Translations under genes and position numbers: made by a program
The notes under the pieces: generated by a model
The model's input: only the letters and a program-made list of their open reading frames with translations
What the model was told of the DNA's origin: nothing
The model's database searches: none
DNA from: Lytechinus variegatus
Lineage: Eukaryota; Echinodermata; Echinoidea; Temnopleuroida; Toxopneustidae
DNA: 64,000 bases
Assembly: GCF_018143015.1 (NCBI RefSeq)
Contig: NC_054743.1
Location: 31,521,934-31,585,933, forward strand
Direction of reading: 5' to 3'
In this document: piece by piece, positions 9,819 to 22,079 of the stretch
Position numbering within the stretch: the stretch's first letter is position 1
Layout of the letters: every line of letters begins with the position of its first letter

Positions 9819-12800
9819 TCATTCCAATGTCTTACCATGTAAGTGAGAAACACCAATAGGAGAGGTCCATCCTCCGAGTCCTCTCTCTAGTTCCCTTGCA
9901 ACGGCAAGGGTCAGGTGATCACAATACTTATTGCCGACCACCTGGACACCAAGCGGTAGCCCATTGGTACTGAGTCCTAGTGGGACCTGCGTCACCGGAA
10001 AGCCAAGGGCGTTGAAGATTGCCGTGTAGGCTACATTGAACGGGTAGAGGATGGGGGCGTTGTGGTAGAGCGCCATCTTGGGGTGGGTAGGGTAGAGGAG
10101 GACGCCGTCATCGCCCAGCATGGTGGAGATCTCGTTGCGTAGTTTCTGGCAAGCCTTGAGAAGTTTCTCCATGTTACCTGATTAAATGAAATTAGATTTG
10201 TGTTCAGTTCATTATGTCTCATCATCATAATTTATTCAAGTTTTTATTTCTTTGCTTCACAACACACCACCAAAGTTCAATGCAATGAATTGATTTAATG
10301 GATTTTTAATTCTACTCTATAATAGTTCCTCTAATATCATATGTTCATACATTGACATTCTGCACTTCAATCAAGAAACAAATTCCGTATGGATGCTATT
10401 ACAATCAATATATCATCATTATCACCGTCATCACTATCATCACTGTAATCATCAGTTTTATCCTTGTTACAATAATCATCAGCAATATCACCATCAACAT
10501 CATCATTATCATCACCACAATCATCACAAACACTATCACAATCACCAATATCATCATCATCACCACCACCACCAGCATTGCCGACTCCACTACAAGCATC
10601 ATCATAGGCATTTTCTAATAATTTTCACAAGTCAAATATTACTGTTTGTCTATGTGCTAGAGGATTGCATGTATCTGTGGAGCGTTGTGGCCTAGTGGAT
10701 TAGTCTCCGGACTCTGAAACAGAGGGTCGTGGATTCGAATCCCAACCATGGCGTAATTTCCTTCAGCAAGAAATTGATCCACAATGTGCTGCACTCAACC
10801 CAGGTGAGGTAAATGGGTACCTGGCAGGAATTTATTCCTTGAAACGCAGCGCGCGTAACAGCTGCACTGCTAAAGCCAGGGTAATTATGCTGCATATACT
10901 GTAGAGCGCTTAGAGGCTTCTGACAAAGTAAGTATTAAGCGCTATATAAGCAAGTATAATTATCTGTACTATGAAGTACAAACAAGATTCCTTTTGCATT
11001 TAAAATCCCCACTTCCTTCTCCTGTCCCATCAACCAAAATAAAACAAATAATCAACTCACCTGGCATGAGACGGTCAATATTCTCAATCAGACCGAGAAG
11101 GATTGCTGGAACAGTGTGGGTCGACTGACCAAAGCAGCGTTTGACCAGCTCAATAACGGGGGTGACCGGAGCTCCATGGTCACCCATCTGACTGGTGAAA
11201 CTCTCCTCATCCGAAGCGGTCATCATCGCCGTCCACATACCCATGGAGTAGAAGAATCGACGGTTGGTTCTTTGGGTAACTTGAATGTCCAGTTTCTCTT
11301 CAAGGTACTTGGCTGCCTAAAATTAAGATGAAATGGAAATTCTATACAATTAAATTCAAAATGGTATAGTAGAATACAAAAGGAAACAAATAAGATGTGA
11401 TGAAGGGTTCACTTTGTTGAACTGAGGTACATTTTGAATAGGTGAGCTCTAAAAAGTAATTAAATTTCTTTATTGCTGCTTAAAGTGAAAAGGAAATTTA
11501 ATTCAAAACAAATAAAAATGGTATGATGGAATAATTGGGGGAAAAAGAATAAGATTTGTTACAGAGTTATTTTGTTAAATTGAGGTACATTTTGAATAAT
11601 TAAACTTTAAAAACAATTCAAAATTTATTTTTTCCAGTCAAAAGATTTAAATTTGTCTAGTTCATTAATTGTTTGAAGTGAATCTGGATGATTATTCCAC
11701 AAAACCAAAGCAACAGGAACAAAGGAATGTCCACCATATGTTTGTGTGAAGATAGGAGAAAAATGAGTAATTTCTAAAATGGAAATGGTGTTAACCCTAG
11801 GAAGACTGGGGAGCTGATTCAGCCCCCCCTCAACATTTTTCGCGATAAATCTGCCATGTGAAATTTTTTGACTGCGTCACTCGCTGTCTTTTCACTTTCA
11901 AGTCTCGCACAACTTTTGAGACCAAAATTGTGACACCCGGTCTGAACAATTTTCCATTCAATCTTCCCAGCAAACCTGAATTAACTCACCCTGAGCTGGG
12001 CAGCTCTGAGCTCTGGATCTAAACCAGAGGCAAGCATCTTCCGATCGTCCGTTCCCATGCTGAAATAACGCAGCCTTCGAAGGTCAACGTGCTCGTCCAA
12101 TCGCAGTTTGGCGCAGCCATGTGGCCCAGCCATGACCTTGAGAAGAGGGACGAGGTCCACAGAGAATCGGCACAAAGGTCCAGTAACCATTAGTTCGTTG
12201 CCCTTGGCTGTCTGGACAGTCGGGTACTGACCATCGTTGGTGACCACACCTGCAGTCAGATAGAGACAATAAGTGCAATTTAATTGTATCATCTGCATGA
12301 CTAGGCCTGGGACTTTCGGGTTTTTTTCTTTTCGGGTACCCGTGGTAATTTTCGGGCGGGTACCCGGGTACCCGAAAATCATGTCGCTCGAAATATGACT
12401 GGTGGAAAAACCCCATAGGTGACGTCATCATCAAGCCAATGCGATGCAAGCCAATTTATGAATGAAAATATAGTAAGCATGCGCATTGCAAGCCTCAGCC
12501 CCACGCAGTATTCCGTCAAAACGAGTCTGCAATACTCTGTCACCTCGTACCAAAATCGACCTAGAAATCCACTTTTCTATATTTTATATGAATTATAAAA
12601 CGTATTCTCAGAGGATTTGTTTTCCCACCGATACCGCACTGGTAAGCAAATTTTTATTACTTCTTGCTTTTCCGTCAAAATCTTACGAAGTAGCGTCGAT
12701 ATTACATCGTGTTCGTGAGTTTGTAGAATCTATCGCTACGTGAACAAAGTCAATTGATTTCCGGGTTTCGGAGCGTCAAATGCGCCAGCCAATCATGATC

Positions 12801-15800
12801 GTGTTACCATTTTCGGTTTATGATGAACTGAAAATGGTATCAAGAACGTGATTGGCTTGCGCCTCGTATGCTCCGAAACCCGGAAATCAATTGACTTTGT
12901 TCACGTAGCGATAGATTCTACAAACTCACAAACACGATGCAACATCGACGCTACTTCGTAAGATTTTGACGGAAAAGCAAGAAGTAATAAAATTTCCTTA
13001 CTTGCGTGGTATCGGTGAGAAAACAGATCCTCTGAGAATACCTTTCATAATTTATATGAAATAAAGGAAAGTGGAATTCTAGGTCGATTTTGGTACGAGG
13101 TGACAGAGTATTGCAGGCTTGTTTTGACGGAATACTGCGTGGGGCTGAGGCTTGCAATGCGCATGCTTACTATATTTTCATTCATAAATTGGCTTGCGTC
13201 GCAGTGGCTGGATGACGTCACTGCGCTGCAAAAGAAACATGGCGACGATTGAACGATCTCAGTCACATCATCATCACTTGAAAAACTAGTATATTTGAGG
13301 ATATTTCGAGGGTAATTGGTGAGATTCAAAATGAGACTTGTGTACTTATGTGATGAGTTTACAATCATGTCTTACACTACGCAATACAAATCAAATGTAC
13401 GTTATACTGGTGAGCAATTTTCGGGTATCGGGTATTGATTTTTCTACCCGGGTACCCGACGCTTCCGGGCGGGACCTGGGTACCCGAGTTTTAGTCCCAG
13501 CCCTATGCATGACGCATTTCAAAAGAAGCGACTTATCTTTCAGAGCTATTACAAAGTGCATGTCCTAATCAGAAGTAGTGCGAACAAGTGGATTAGTCTC
13601 CGGACTCTGAAACAGAGGGTCGTGGGTTTGAATCCCAACCATGGCGTAATTTCCTTCAGCAAGAAATTGATCCACAATGTGCTGCACTCAACCCAGGTGA
13701 GGTAAATGGGTACCTGGCAGGAATTTAATCCTTGAAACGCAGCGCGCGTAACAGCTGCACTGCTAAAGCCAGGGTAATTATGCTGCATATACTGTAGAGC
13801 GCTTAGAGACTTCTGACAAAGTAAGTATTAAGCGCTATATAAGCAAGTATAATTATAAGTGTAGATGGAAAGCCGCCTGATGATTCTGAACACAAAAATC
13901 AATAACCCAAGCATTTCAAGAACCTCATGAAAAGTCTGTGTGCCACAAGCCAAGCCAGAAAAACATTTAGTTTTGTCTCCAGGGTTCACAATGTCACACC
14001 AACTTTAAGACAGTTCACAATTCAATTTGTATTGAATGCTATTTCAGCTTCGCTACGATTTAAAAACACAAAAGTTCAGGATATAATCAATGGACTTTGC
14101 ACTGATAATGTAAACCTGCCAACCTCTGAGAATGAAAAACTGTATTCTGTGATTAAAAAAATGTATTTTTCCCAAAAAAAGTGTATTTCATAATAAAATG
14201 CTTGGCACACTCGCTCATCACGGTGCTCAAGCTGCATGCAAGCTAAGATGCGCACTGCTCTTGCAGATGAAAAGAAAAAAAACATTGTGTATATCTCACC
14301 CTGGTTTTAACAAAATGATTGAAAAAAAACCCAAGTTACTTGAATTTGCATTGATCTAATAACTCTATTTGTGCATGTTTTATGAAATAGAGACATATAG
14401 AGATGACTTTTCTCAATAAATTACGATTTTTAAAAAAAAACAACAACATTTTTTAAAAAGAATAAACGTACTGCCGTATTTTGGTTGCAAAGAACTAAAT
14501 ACGCCTAAAACGTACTGTTTGGCAGGTCTGAGGATGCAACCAGACAGACTTGTTCCATGTAACTTACTATAAATTGAATATTACCAGCATGTGTTACAGG
14601 CTCCCGATATGATACAATTTGAATGCATATGAGCTTGTATTTAGTCAATAACAAAATATCAAGATATGTGGAATCCAGTCCTCAGCCTGTAAATCTTGTA
14701 TCCACGTCACATATTACCGGTACTTGGTTGTGGTTAAGCATATTTTTTATGTAATTTTGGCCATTCTTTGTTTATTGAATATCAATGAATTCATATAATT
14801 TTCACCATATTTGACTTAAAATTTGAACTGTTAAATTCACAATGCTCAGGTACTGGACTATTCTACCAGAATGATATAGTCAAAGGAGTAAACATTACCA
14901 CAGCTGGGCTTGTGACCGAAAATGCCATTGAAGAATGCCGGCATGCGAATACTGCCCCCTATGTCAGCTCCGATACCCATGACTGAGCCTCCAGCACCAA
15001 TGATTGAGCCTTCTCCTCCTATAAGATTTCAAATCATGCATTTTATCTCAATACCTTCTATTATGACTTGGTCTAGGATGCCTGTAAATGGGTTTGGGAT
15101 TTCTTGGATTTCTTCTGATAACACTGAGAAGAGAATCAGTGCTATAATTTATCTTAAAGGGATGGTCTGGGCTGAAAGTAATTATAGTTGAATAAATAGA
15201 GTAGAATTCACTGAGCAAAATGCCGAAAATTTCATCAAAATCGGAAAACAAATAACAAAGTTATTGAATTTTAAAGTTTAGCAATATTTTGTGAAAACAG
15301 TAATCATGAATATTCATTATGTGGGCTGATGATGTCACATCTCCACTTGTTCTTTTGTATTTTATTATTTGAAAATAGGTTCATTCAAATGTTTTCTTCC
15401 AAGAATTAGAAAAATTGGATTGGCATATGATTTAGTGCATTCGATGTTTCTTGCTGCAACTTATTTCATTATAAGGGAGACATATTATTCACACAAGTAT
15501 GAAATAATGAAAAAAAATATGATTTTATGTAATAACATAAGAAAACAGAAAGTGGAGAGGTGACATCATCAGCCCACCTAATGAATATTCATGACAACTG
15601 TTTTCACAAAATATTGCTAAATTTTAAACTTCAATAACCTGATTATTTGTTATCCGATTTTGATGAAATTCCTGCATTTTGCTCAGTGAATTCTACTCTA
15701 TGTATTAAGATATAAATATTTTCAGCCCGGACCATCCCTTTAAATCCATTCATCAACATAAACAAGTTTGTCATACTGATCATTACATAGTTTAAGATCT

Positions 15801-18647
15801 TGCCATTCATTTTTAAGGTAGCCCAAAGAAAGTTGCATACTGATAGCCATTGGAGAGCTAGCCCAGGTTTTAGAGCCATACAATATAAATGCCTCTATGG
15901 ATAGTCAAAAGATGCTAACTTTTAACCAGTGGAGAGTAAATTCTAGCTATTTCTCTATTTATCCACGTCTTACTAAAGATTTATCAAAGAGAGTGATGTA
16001 GGTTTCTTAATACTTTCATAGAATATTGAATAATTCTTTGCCATTTTGTTTCTTCATAATCTTTAATCAATACATCAGATTTTTATCAAACTATGAAAGC
16101 ATGGAAAATAAAAGTAACTGCTGGCGATCAGAAGAGCAAATTCTTACTAATTTTCAGATTTTAAATAACATGCAAAGGTCTACTCTAATGAATTCATTCG
16201 ACATACCAGAACTGCCCCCGACCATCCGCCTGATATCATAAGGATTACTTGTCCTCCCGTAGACGTAGTTAGCAGACTCGTACCACATACACAGCTCACT
16301 GCAATTGGTCAGTCCCAGTACGATGCACCCCGCCCGCTTCATGTTGGCGACGGGCGGGGCATCACGTGGTGCCGTCACCCCTTTCCTGTTAACAAGGCCA
16401 CTGGTGTTTGGCATACCTGTGAGTGATATGAATTTATTGATATCACTTATTAACAATTTCATATGAATTTACTAATAATTCATAAATATCTACTTTTTAT
16501 TGAAACACATTATATGCCAAATATATTATTCGGTTCAATTTTATGTTGTATCATTAGATTCTACCCTGTAATGCTTGCAAATGCTATGTTTATAATTCAA
16601 TAAATATGCATTTTCATGATGATGTAAATCGCATTTATAGAGAGATATTCATCTCATATGCGCTTAACTATAATTCTTTACCAATAAGTAATTTTTAATA
16701 ATCTTTAATAAATTATTACAAAACCTATGTATAGTGTCACAGACAGTCACACTAACGAAACTGACTCAATTGTGATTGAGGACGATATATTATTTTGAAT
16801 GACACGTTGACCATTGGTCAGTTTGGAGTCAGTTTTGCTGGTGCGACAGTGGCATCAAGCATGTTAAACGAATATTATATGTGGACAACAAAGAGAAGAG
16901 GTCTATAAATTAACATAATAAGAGGCATGTCCATGAGATAATGCTTTTTGTTAATGAACTTTTGAACCATTCAATGTTGAACTGAAAAAAATTACAAGAA
17001 AAGAGACAGACCTAGTAAGATTTTTACTGAAAGACATCCATGCCCCCTGGTGGCACCTACTTAATGTAAACTGTAAAGTAATGTGGTAATAAATCCTGCA
17101 CATGCAGGAAATCTTAGAGATGATGAATTTGTTAATGAAAAACTATCATTGTGGAATAGCTTCCTATTTCTTCAAGAGAATATTTCAGAAGTCTGATGAC
17201 CTAATTTCAGGTGTGAAGGGAATAATTATTATGACAAGTATTTATGCAATTCTGAAGATCTTTTGTTCAAAATTATGGACGATATGAACTCCAAATTTGA
17301 TCTAGGTGAAAGAAAGCTACACTCAGGACAATCTTATTCTTGCTCGATAGTATTGGATCATGGTGCATGGCAGCCCATCATGCACAATAAACTCTTACCT
17401 GTCACTTCAAATGCTTCCTTCACGGACACAGGAACACCAAGGAATGGGGCATTCTTCTCAGAGTATCTCTCAGGAACATCCCCAGACTGCAACATCCTAT
17501 CGACCTTCTCCGCTTCTGAGAGGGCGTCATTGAATCGCTCCACAACCATCGCATTGAGGAGGTCGTTGACCTCCTTGATCCGTGCAATGTAGGCCTCCAC
17601 GACCTCCGTACAAGTTACCTAGGGAAAATGTAAGGTTAGGAATGCCAATTATTCTATCCAGCATACATGATCCCGCCCTCATGATAGCCAATTTTGCAGC
17701 TAAAATTCCCCAAATTGAATGCTTAGGGGTGACCTCCTTTTCTACAGTCTGCCACAACACTAATAAAAAGAGTTTAGAAAATAAATTTCTGTTTGTTGCA
17801 TCAAAAAGTAGCCCTCAAACTGAAAGAAAGAGCCCTGAAATTGCCATTGACTGCCATAAAAAAAAAATATTTCCTACCATTATTCCATCTAATGGCTTGA
17901 GAATCAATATAATCGTATTTAGTAAAAATTGTCTGTAACTATTCTCCAGTCATTGTGGTAACTACTATGACAAACAGGGCTCAGTAGTCAATCAAATTCA
18001 TGGTTTCAAATAATCATAAACATAATGGCACATGCATAAGTGAGATTTTTTTCAAACGGACAGAAATAAAACTTTTAAAGATAATTCTAGTAGGGACCAG
18101 GAACATGTGATGCTCTTCTTTTTATATCAAACAGCTAAGTATCAACAAACTACAGAATAAATTAGTATTCATTTCTATGGAGGCCATTCTTTCAAAACAG
18201 ATTGCCAACTCTAAAAGCCAAGAAAGGCATAGGAACAAATTACTACGTAACTTCCAGGAAAATTAACATAATTTAATTTACTAATTCAATAAATATAGTA
18301 TATCATAATGGCATATGGGTTTGTTACAATCAGTTTTGTTTTGTTGTTTCATTAAAGACCGACATACTTTTTGGGGTTGAAGTCAAATGGTACACGTACT
18401 TTGTCAAAATATCTTTTATTTGAAAAGTTCTGAATGTAACTCAATATTCATTTTTAGAACTAATGATATTCACCTCTCTGGTCCTAATCTTACGGGCAAG
18501 GCTTGTAGCACTCTCCAGGAGAAGAGGGTTCCTGATGGCCGGGATCCTGGCTTTGGGTCGGTCCCCATTGATGATGAGAGAGAATATAGAGACCAGAAGA
18601 CCTAGCAGATAGTCCAAGATGCTCCTCAGTTTCTTGTAAAGGGACAT
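9819..18647 (-). CDS. FAAH2: Fatty-acid amide hydrolase 2 homologue, seven coding exons, 532 aa
   Basis: Exons on the minus strand: 18647-18474, 17618-17399, 16416-16207, 15018-14899, 12249-11990, 11316-11061 and 10177-9819. All have AG/GT borders and the phases agree, giving 1599 nt, 532 residues plus TGA, the same length as human FAAH2 as I recall it. The ATG at 18647 heads the N-terminal hydrophobic segment (about residues 14-27, LLGLLVSIFSLII). Amidase-signature motifs follow: GVPVSVKEAF with catalytic Lys125, GGSSGGEG with Ser200, and GADIGGSIRMPAFFNG with nucleophile Ser224. The 99- and 24-residue spacings match the known Lys-Ser-Ser triad of FAAH. The C-terminus carries GLPLGVQVVG and GGW. 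The family hydrolyses fatty-acid primary amides and N-acylethanolamines at membranes or lipid droplets. FAAH2 is favoured over FAAH1 by exon-by-exon similarity (CSELCMWYES, SIRMPAFFNGIFGHKP). Confidence 0.95.
10405..10612. repeat. CAT/ATC-rich microsatellite in amidase intron 6
   Basis: Imperfect trinucleotide tract (CAT/CAC/ATC on the plus strand). It produces histidine- or isoleucine-rich open frames that are not genes. Confidence 0.85.
10680..10963 (+). repeat. tRNA-derived SINE, family S2, copy 1 (amidase intron 6)
   Basis: Starts with TGGCCTAGTGGATTAGTCTCC (A box) and GGATTCGAATCCC (B box). The body contains GGTAAATGGGTACCTGGCAGG and the end is AGCGCTATATAAGCAAGTATAATTAT. It is nearly identical to the copy at 13588-13855 in the same gene, with only a few substitutions. 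It lies antisense to the host gene. Confidence 0.85.
12294..13513. mobile_element. hAT-type non-autonomous foldback element with 8-bp target duplication (amidase intron 4)
   Basis: The element at 12302-13505 has inverted ends TAGGCCTGGGACT and AGTCCCAGCCCTA and is flanked by the perfect direct repeat TGCATGAC (12294-12301 and 13506-13513). An 8-bp duplication with TAGGGCTGGGAC-like ends is a hAT signature. Inside, arms of roughly 350-400 bp are near-perfect reverse complements; for example GCATGCGCATTGCAAGCCTC at 12477 mirrors GAGGCTTGCAATGCGCATGC at 13147. They meet near 12830. Sub-terminal GGGTACCCG motifs are abundant. No transposase frame was seen. The minus-strand pre-mRNA could fold into a very long hairpin. 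Confidence 0.88.
13588..13855 (+). repeat. tRNA-derived SINE, family S2, copy 2 (amidase intron 4)
   Basis: Begins within the A box (GTGGATTAGTCTCC), so it is slightly 5'-truncated, and then matches 10690-10963 almost base for base through TAAGCAAGTATAATTAT. The short interval to the hAT-type element (end 13513) and the near identity to copy 1 suggest recent activity or local copying. Confidence 0.85.
14113..14530. mobile_element. Possible decayed MITE with ACCTGCCAA ends
   Basis: ACCTGCCAACCTCTGAG near 14114 is mirrored by TTTGGCAGGTCTGAGG near 14518-14533. Internal homopolymer A tracts dominate. The ends are short and the flanks do not give a clear target duplication. Confidence 0.3.
15154..15743. 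mobile_element. Long palindromic MITE with TTAA ends, family B (amidase intron 3)
   Basis: TTAA on both sides, inverted ends AGGGATGGTCTGGGCTGAAA and TTTCAGCCCGGACCATCCCT. The two halves are complementary for most of their length, e.g. ATGAATATTCATTATGTGGGC against GCCCACCTAATGAATATTCAT. Different sequence from family A but the same architecture. Confidence 0.75.
16741..16851. mobile_element. Short inverted-repeat element (amidase intron 2)
   Basis: GACAGTCACACTAACGAAAC at the left is mirrored by GTTTTGCTGGTGCGACAGTG-type sequence at the right, with about 26-base arms around a short core. No gene content. Confidence 0.45.
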
Positions 18648-18743
18648 CTTGTTGTTATCACCCCTGTAAAGCTGATTGTAAATAGTTGAAATAGATCTAT
18701 AGTCTAGGTTAAAATGTAAAGAGTATCTCAACAACAAACACAA

Positions 18744-20499
18744 GAAAATTAAAAATTAGACCTAGACTCTAAATCTCTTCTTTTTTTTACAACTGGCACA
18801 TACTAATTGGGATCCTCCATCGACCATCAATATAATATTATCCTTTTTTCCTTCTTCTTCTTGTCAATGACAATGTTGCTGTTCTCCAGCTTCTCCCACT
18901 CATTCAATGAACAAGGTTATATAATATAACCTTGTTCTCAGTTATATCTCCATGTGTGACAAAATATGGGTGGCAATTTTTGGCTTATTTTTTTTTTTCT
19001 TTGGAGCAAATGCTTGTTTTACGCTGACAGTTTCCATTAGACCTGTTTATTCATACCGCTTGGCTCTTATTTAAATTTGATTCTTTATATCATTTTTTCT
19101 TAATTAAAAATAGAGATCAAAAAATGAAAATTTTCTTGCCATATTACTTTCCACCAATAGAAGGCGTACACAAAAATATGCCCAAAATTCAAGTTTTTGA
19201 GCGCTCTGGTAAATACAAAAATTATTCCCACATTACTAATGATAAATAAATCAAAACTATATGGAAATTAGTAATTTTGGTCACAAAAGTGATATTTTAA
19301 TTTTTAAAGTGTGTGCTCTATACAGCATTGGCATACCATAGTCCTACATGTAGATTCTCCACAGGCCAGATGGTAGCAGTGAACAAGTGGCTTCTCCGAC
19401 GACCCCATCATCCATCATTGTAAAACAATATTATATTATAGTATTTTTTATAGACCCTGATTGAACATTTATCATCATCAGCATGATCAGGTTGATCATA
19501 TCTTCAATTCATCCTTTTTTTTTAAATTAAATCATCTTTGTTCTCATGACATTGTAATGATCTCTTTCAACTGTTATAATCATAATTTTCTTTATGACTG
19601 GTGGTTAACGAGTGGCGTCAGAGTCAATTCAAGGCAGCCAAGCTAACTTAATTAACTGTTACTCGTAAGTCAGTGGTTAATTAATGTTCATTGAGTGACG
19701 AACATTAGACTTGTACCGTACATCAATGCCTACAAATGGGACCGAGGCCAGGTAAAATATTCTCGACGGATTAGACAGTCATAGGTAAATTGATGATTCG
19801 ACATCAATAACGCGAACATTCAGATAATATAAATTCACCACAATATTATATTCTTGCATTATTTTATACCTAGGCTTTTGTTAAAGATAAACTTTGAGTT
19901 TTGAAGAACCAAGTAGAATATGAACAGTACATTACCTCCAGTAGCAGGACCTTTTCTAAACTTTAATTCCTTCTATAATGGCATCGCTGAGGGAGACATT
20001 TATCATGCATGAAGTTGTGCCGAGTGGGTCTCAGAAAAAAAGAATCGAGGATAACAATGCCTATCAATGCTTCATTCATTCACAAAATATTAACATTATT
20101 GTCTCCTCTTTCATCTAGTGCAAGTTTCATGATATTAAGATACCTGTAAAAAAAAACTCAAGTGCATGGGTGGCACCCCCGCCCCGGGACAGTCAATTGC
20201 AGTACGGGCTGTACACATGCGTGACCAAATATTCCAAACACCGGCTATTTTTTTCTCTGTGTGCAAAATAACCCCTTAAACACTTTGGCCTCTAAACAAG
20301 CTGTCGCCAGAATATGACCCCGGGGGAAAAAAACATACCCTAAACACGTTTGTCTAGTCTTTAAAAACAAGCTTTGAAAAAGAAAATACCTTAATTTCGT
20401 TTTACCCAGCGATTGACCATTGACCAGGGGTCACCGGTATTCTGAAAACTAGCTGTCTTAACTTTTCTTGTAACTTTATACAGTCAGCAAGATAACAGC
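18744..20499. other. Intergenic, upstream of the amidase gene
   Basis: AT-rich, with no convincing coding segment. It should contain the promoter of the minus-strand amidase; I could not pick out a specific core element. The GC-richer patch near 20165-20300 shows no open frame of note. Confidence 0.4.
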
Positions 20500-21056
20500 T
20501 CGCTGAAATTCTCTTAAATTGTATTCTGAAAATAGTCTTATCTATTTGATCAAAATGGGGCGTAAAATAAAAAAGTTATGACATTTAGAAATTTCGCTTA
20601 CTTTCCAGAAAAAATATGTATACAAATAATCAATTAGAGATTTGATTTGATCATCATGCGCACCCAATATCCAATTTGTTTTTATTGTATGTTAATTACA
20701 CAATATTTCAATATTTACACGGTATTTACAGATTTGATAGTAAGTACCCTGATTGAGTTACAAAATATTTTAAGTCAGTGGCAATCCCAAATGTTCATGG
20801 GGGAATAATTTTGTTTTAAAACTTCAATGAGAAGGAATTCCAAATATTTCATATTCCATGTCATGAAATATAAAAGAATGATGATTAAGATGTTAATGTA
20901 ACTCTTATATAAAATTTAGCGGAATTTTTAAAATTTAATAATTTCCTTATTTTGGCCCTACATGCAATTTTGATGAAATTTAAGCGTATAGCTTGGTTGA
21001 TTTTTTTTTATCATTTCGTTCAAGTAACCCTCTTGTTTGGGTGGACTTTTCCTTTT
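20500..21056. mobile_element. Degraded palindromic MITE, family C
   Basis: Segments such as AAAATAAAAAAGTTATGACAT and the end TTGTTTGGGTGGACTTTTCC resemble the copy at 42416-43005 (AAATAAAAAAAAGTTAGGA, CTTGGGGTGGACTTGTCC). The left end is unclear. Confidence 0.4.
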
Positions 21057-21150
21057 GATAAGATTTATGCTAACGTGAACAGCATATTAAAGAGTTTAGC
21101 ACTGCGGTATATAACTAATCAATATCATTAACACAGTAAATGTATTGAAA

Positions 21151-21365
21151 ATGCCCGTCAAATGACAATGCAGCTGGGCCCCGTCTTACAAAGAGTTACG
21201 ATTTATCTGATCAACCTCAATTATATGGAAATCCATCAGTGTCATAGTTATTTTCTTTAAGAAATTTGCACAAAAATGAATGTCCTTCGAAAACAGAGAG
21301 AAGCATACTGAATTGTCAAGAAAACAGTGAATGTATTTATGCCATATAAGAGCGATCCTGCGCAA
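21151..21365. mobile_element. Partial MITE, family D, inserted in an F-type repeat
   Basis: The left end GGGCCCCGTCTTACAAAGAG at 21176 matches family D. It is preceded by GCCCGTCAAATGACAATG, the same phrase that opens the F repeat at about 42112. The right end is degraded (GCGATCCTGCGCAATCC), giving way to a LINE fragment. Confidence 0.5.
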
Positions 21366-22060
21366 TCCTGCTGAAATGGTGTATCGCCAGGGATCAGTCG
21401 GAGGCCTGATCCTTTACTCATTGTACTTTGGTGGTCTTAAACAGATTTGAAGATGCCATTGTTTTAAATATCATTGTTATGCAGATGATATCCAACTGTA
21501 CATATCATTTTTACCTAAACAGACCAATGCCATTGATACTGTAAAAAAATCTTGAGGCTTGTGTTCATGATATCAATAGGTGGGTGAGTGGCAATTCTTT
21601 AAAATTAAATGAAGATAAGTCTGAGCTGCTGTTTATTGGCTCTAAATCTGCACTAGATAAGACTTCCCTCTTAGAGAATAGGTAATGCTATTAATGTTAT
21701 GCCATCCAAATCATGCAGGAATCTTGGGGTTTTGTTTGACTCAACAATATCTATGTCTGCTTATAGATCCCTGCCGTGTGTAAATCAGTCAGGTATCAAT
21801 AATTAATTCAGGCATCATTCGCAAGTATTTAACCCGCTCCGCGACAGAAAAGATAGTACATGCTCTGATACCATCTCGACTTGATTTTGGCAATTCTCTT
21901 TTGTTTCAGCTTCAACAATCCCAACTTTCACGCTTACAACAATTACAGAAATCTGTGCACCCGTATTGTTACCCTTATCTGAAGCTCTACTCACAAAACT
22001 CCAGTTCTGTCCTCACTGCATTGGTTACCCATCGAGTACCGTATTGTATTTTAAAAATAA
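21365..22060 (+). pseudogene. Decayed non-LTR retrotransposon (LINE) reverse-transcriptase fragment
   Basis: Piecewise translation across several frames gives reverse-transcriptase features: a GSV-G-L-type turn (gatcagtcggaggcctgatc), then YHCYADDIQLY at about 21470-21500 with the catalytic A-D-D box, then RWVSGNSLKLNEDKSELLFIGS and later SCRNLGVLFDSTISM and LDFGNSLLF. This order is typical of CR1/L2/Rex-like LINEs. The reading frame changes several times (for example near 21550 and 21680) and the 5' part is missing, so it is dead. It ends in an A-rich tract, as LINE 3' ends often do. Confidence 0.8.
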
Positions 22061-22079
22061 TTTTTAAAAAAGAATGAGA

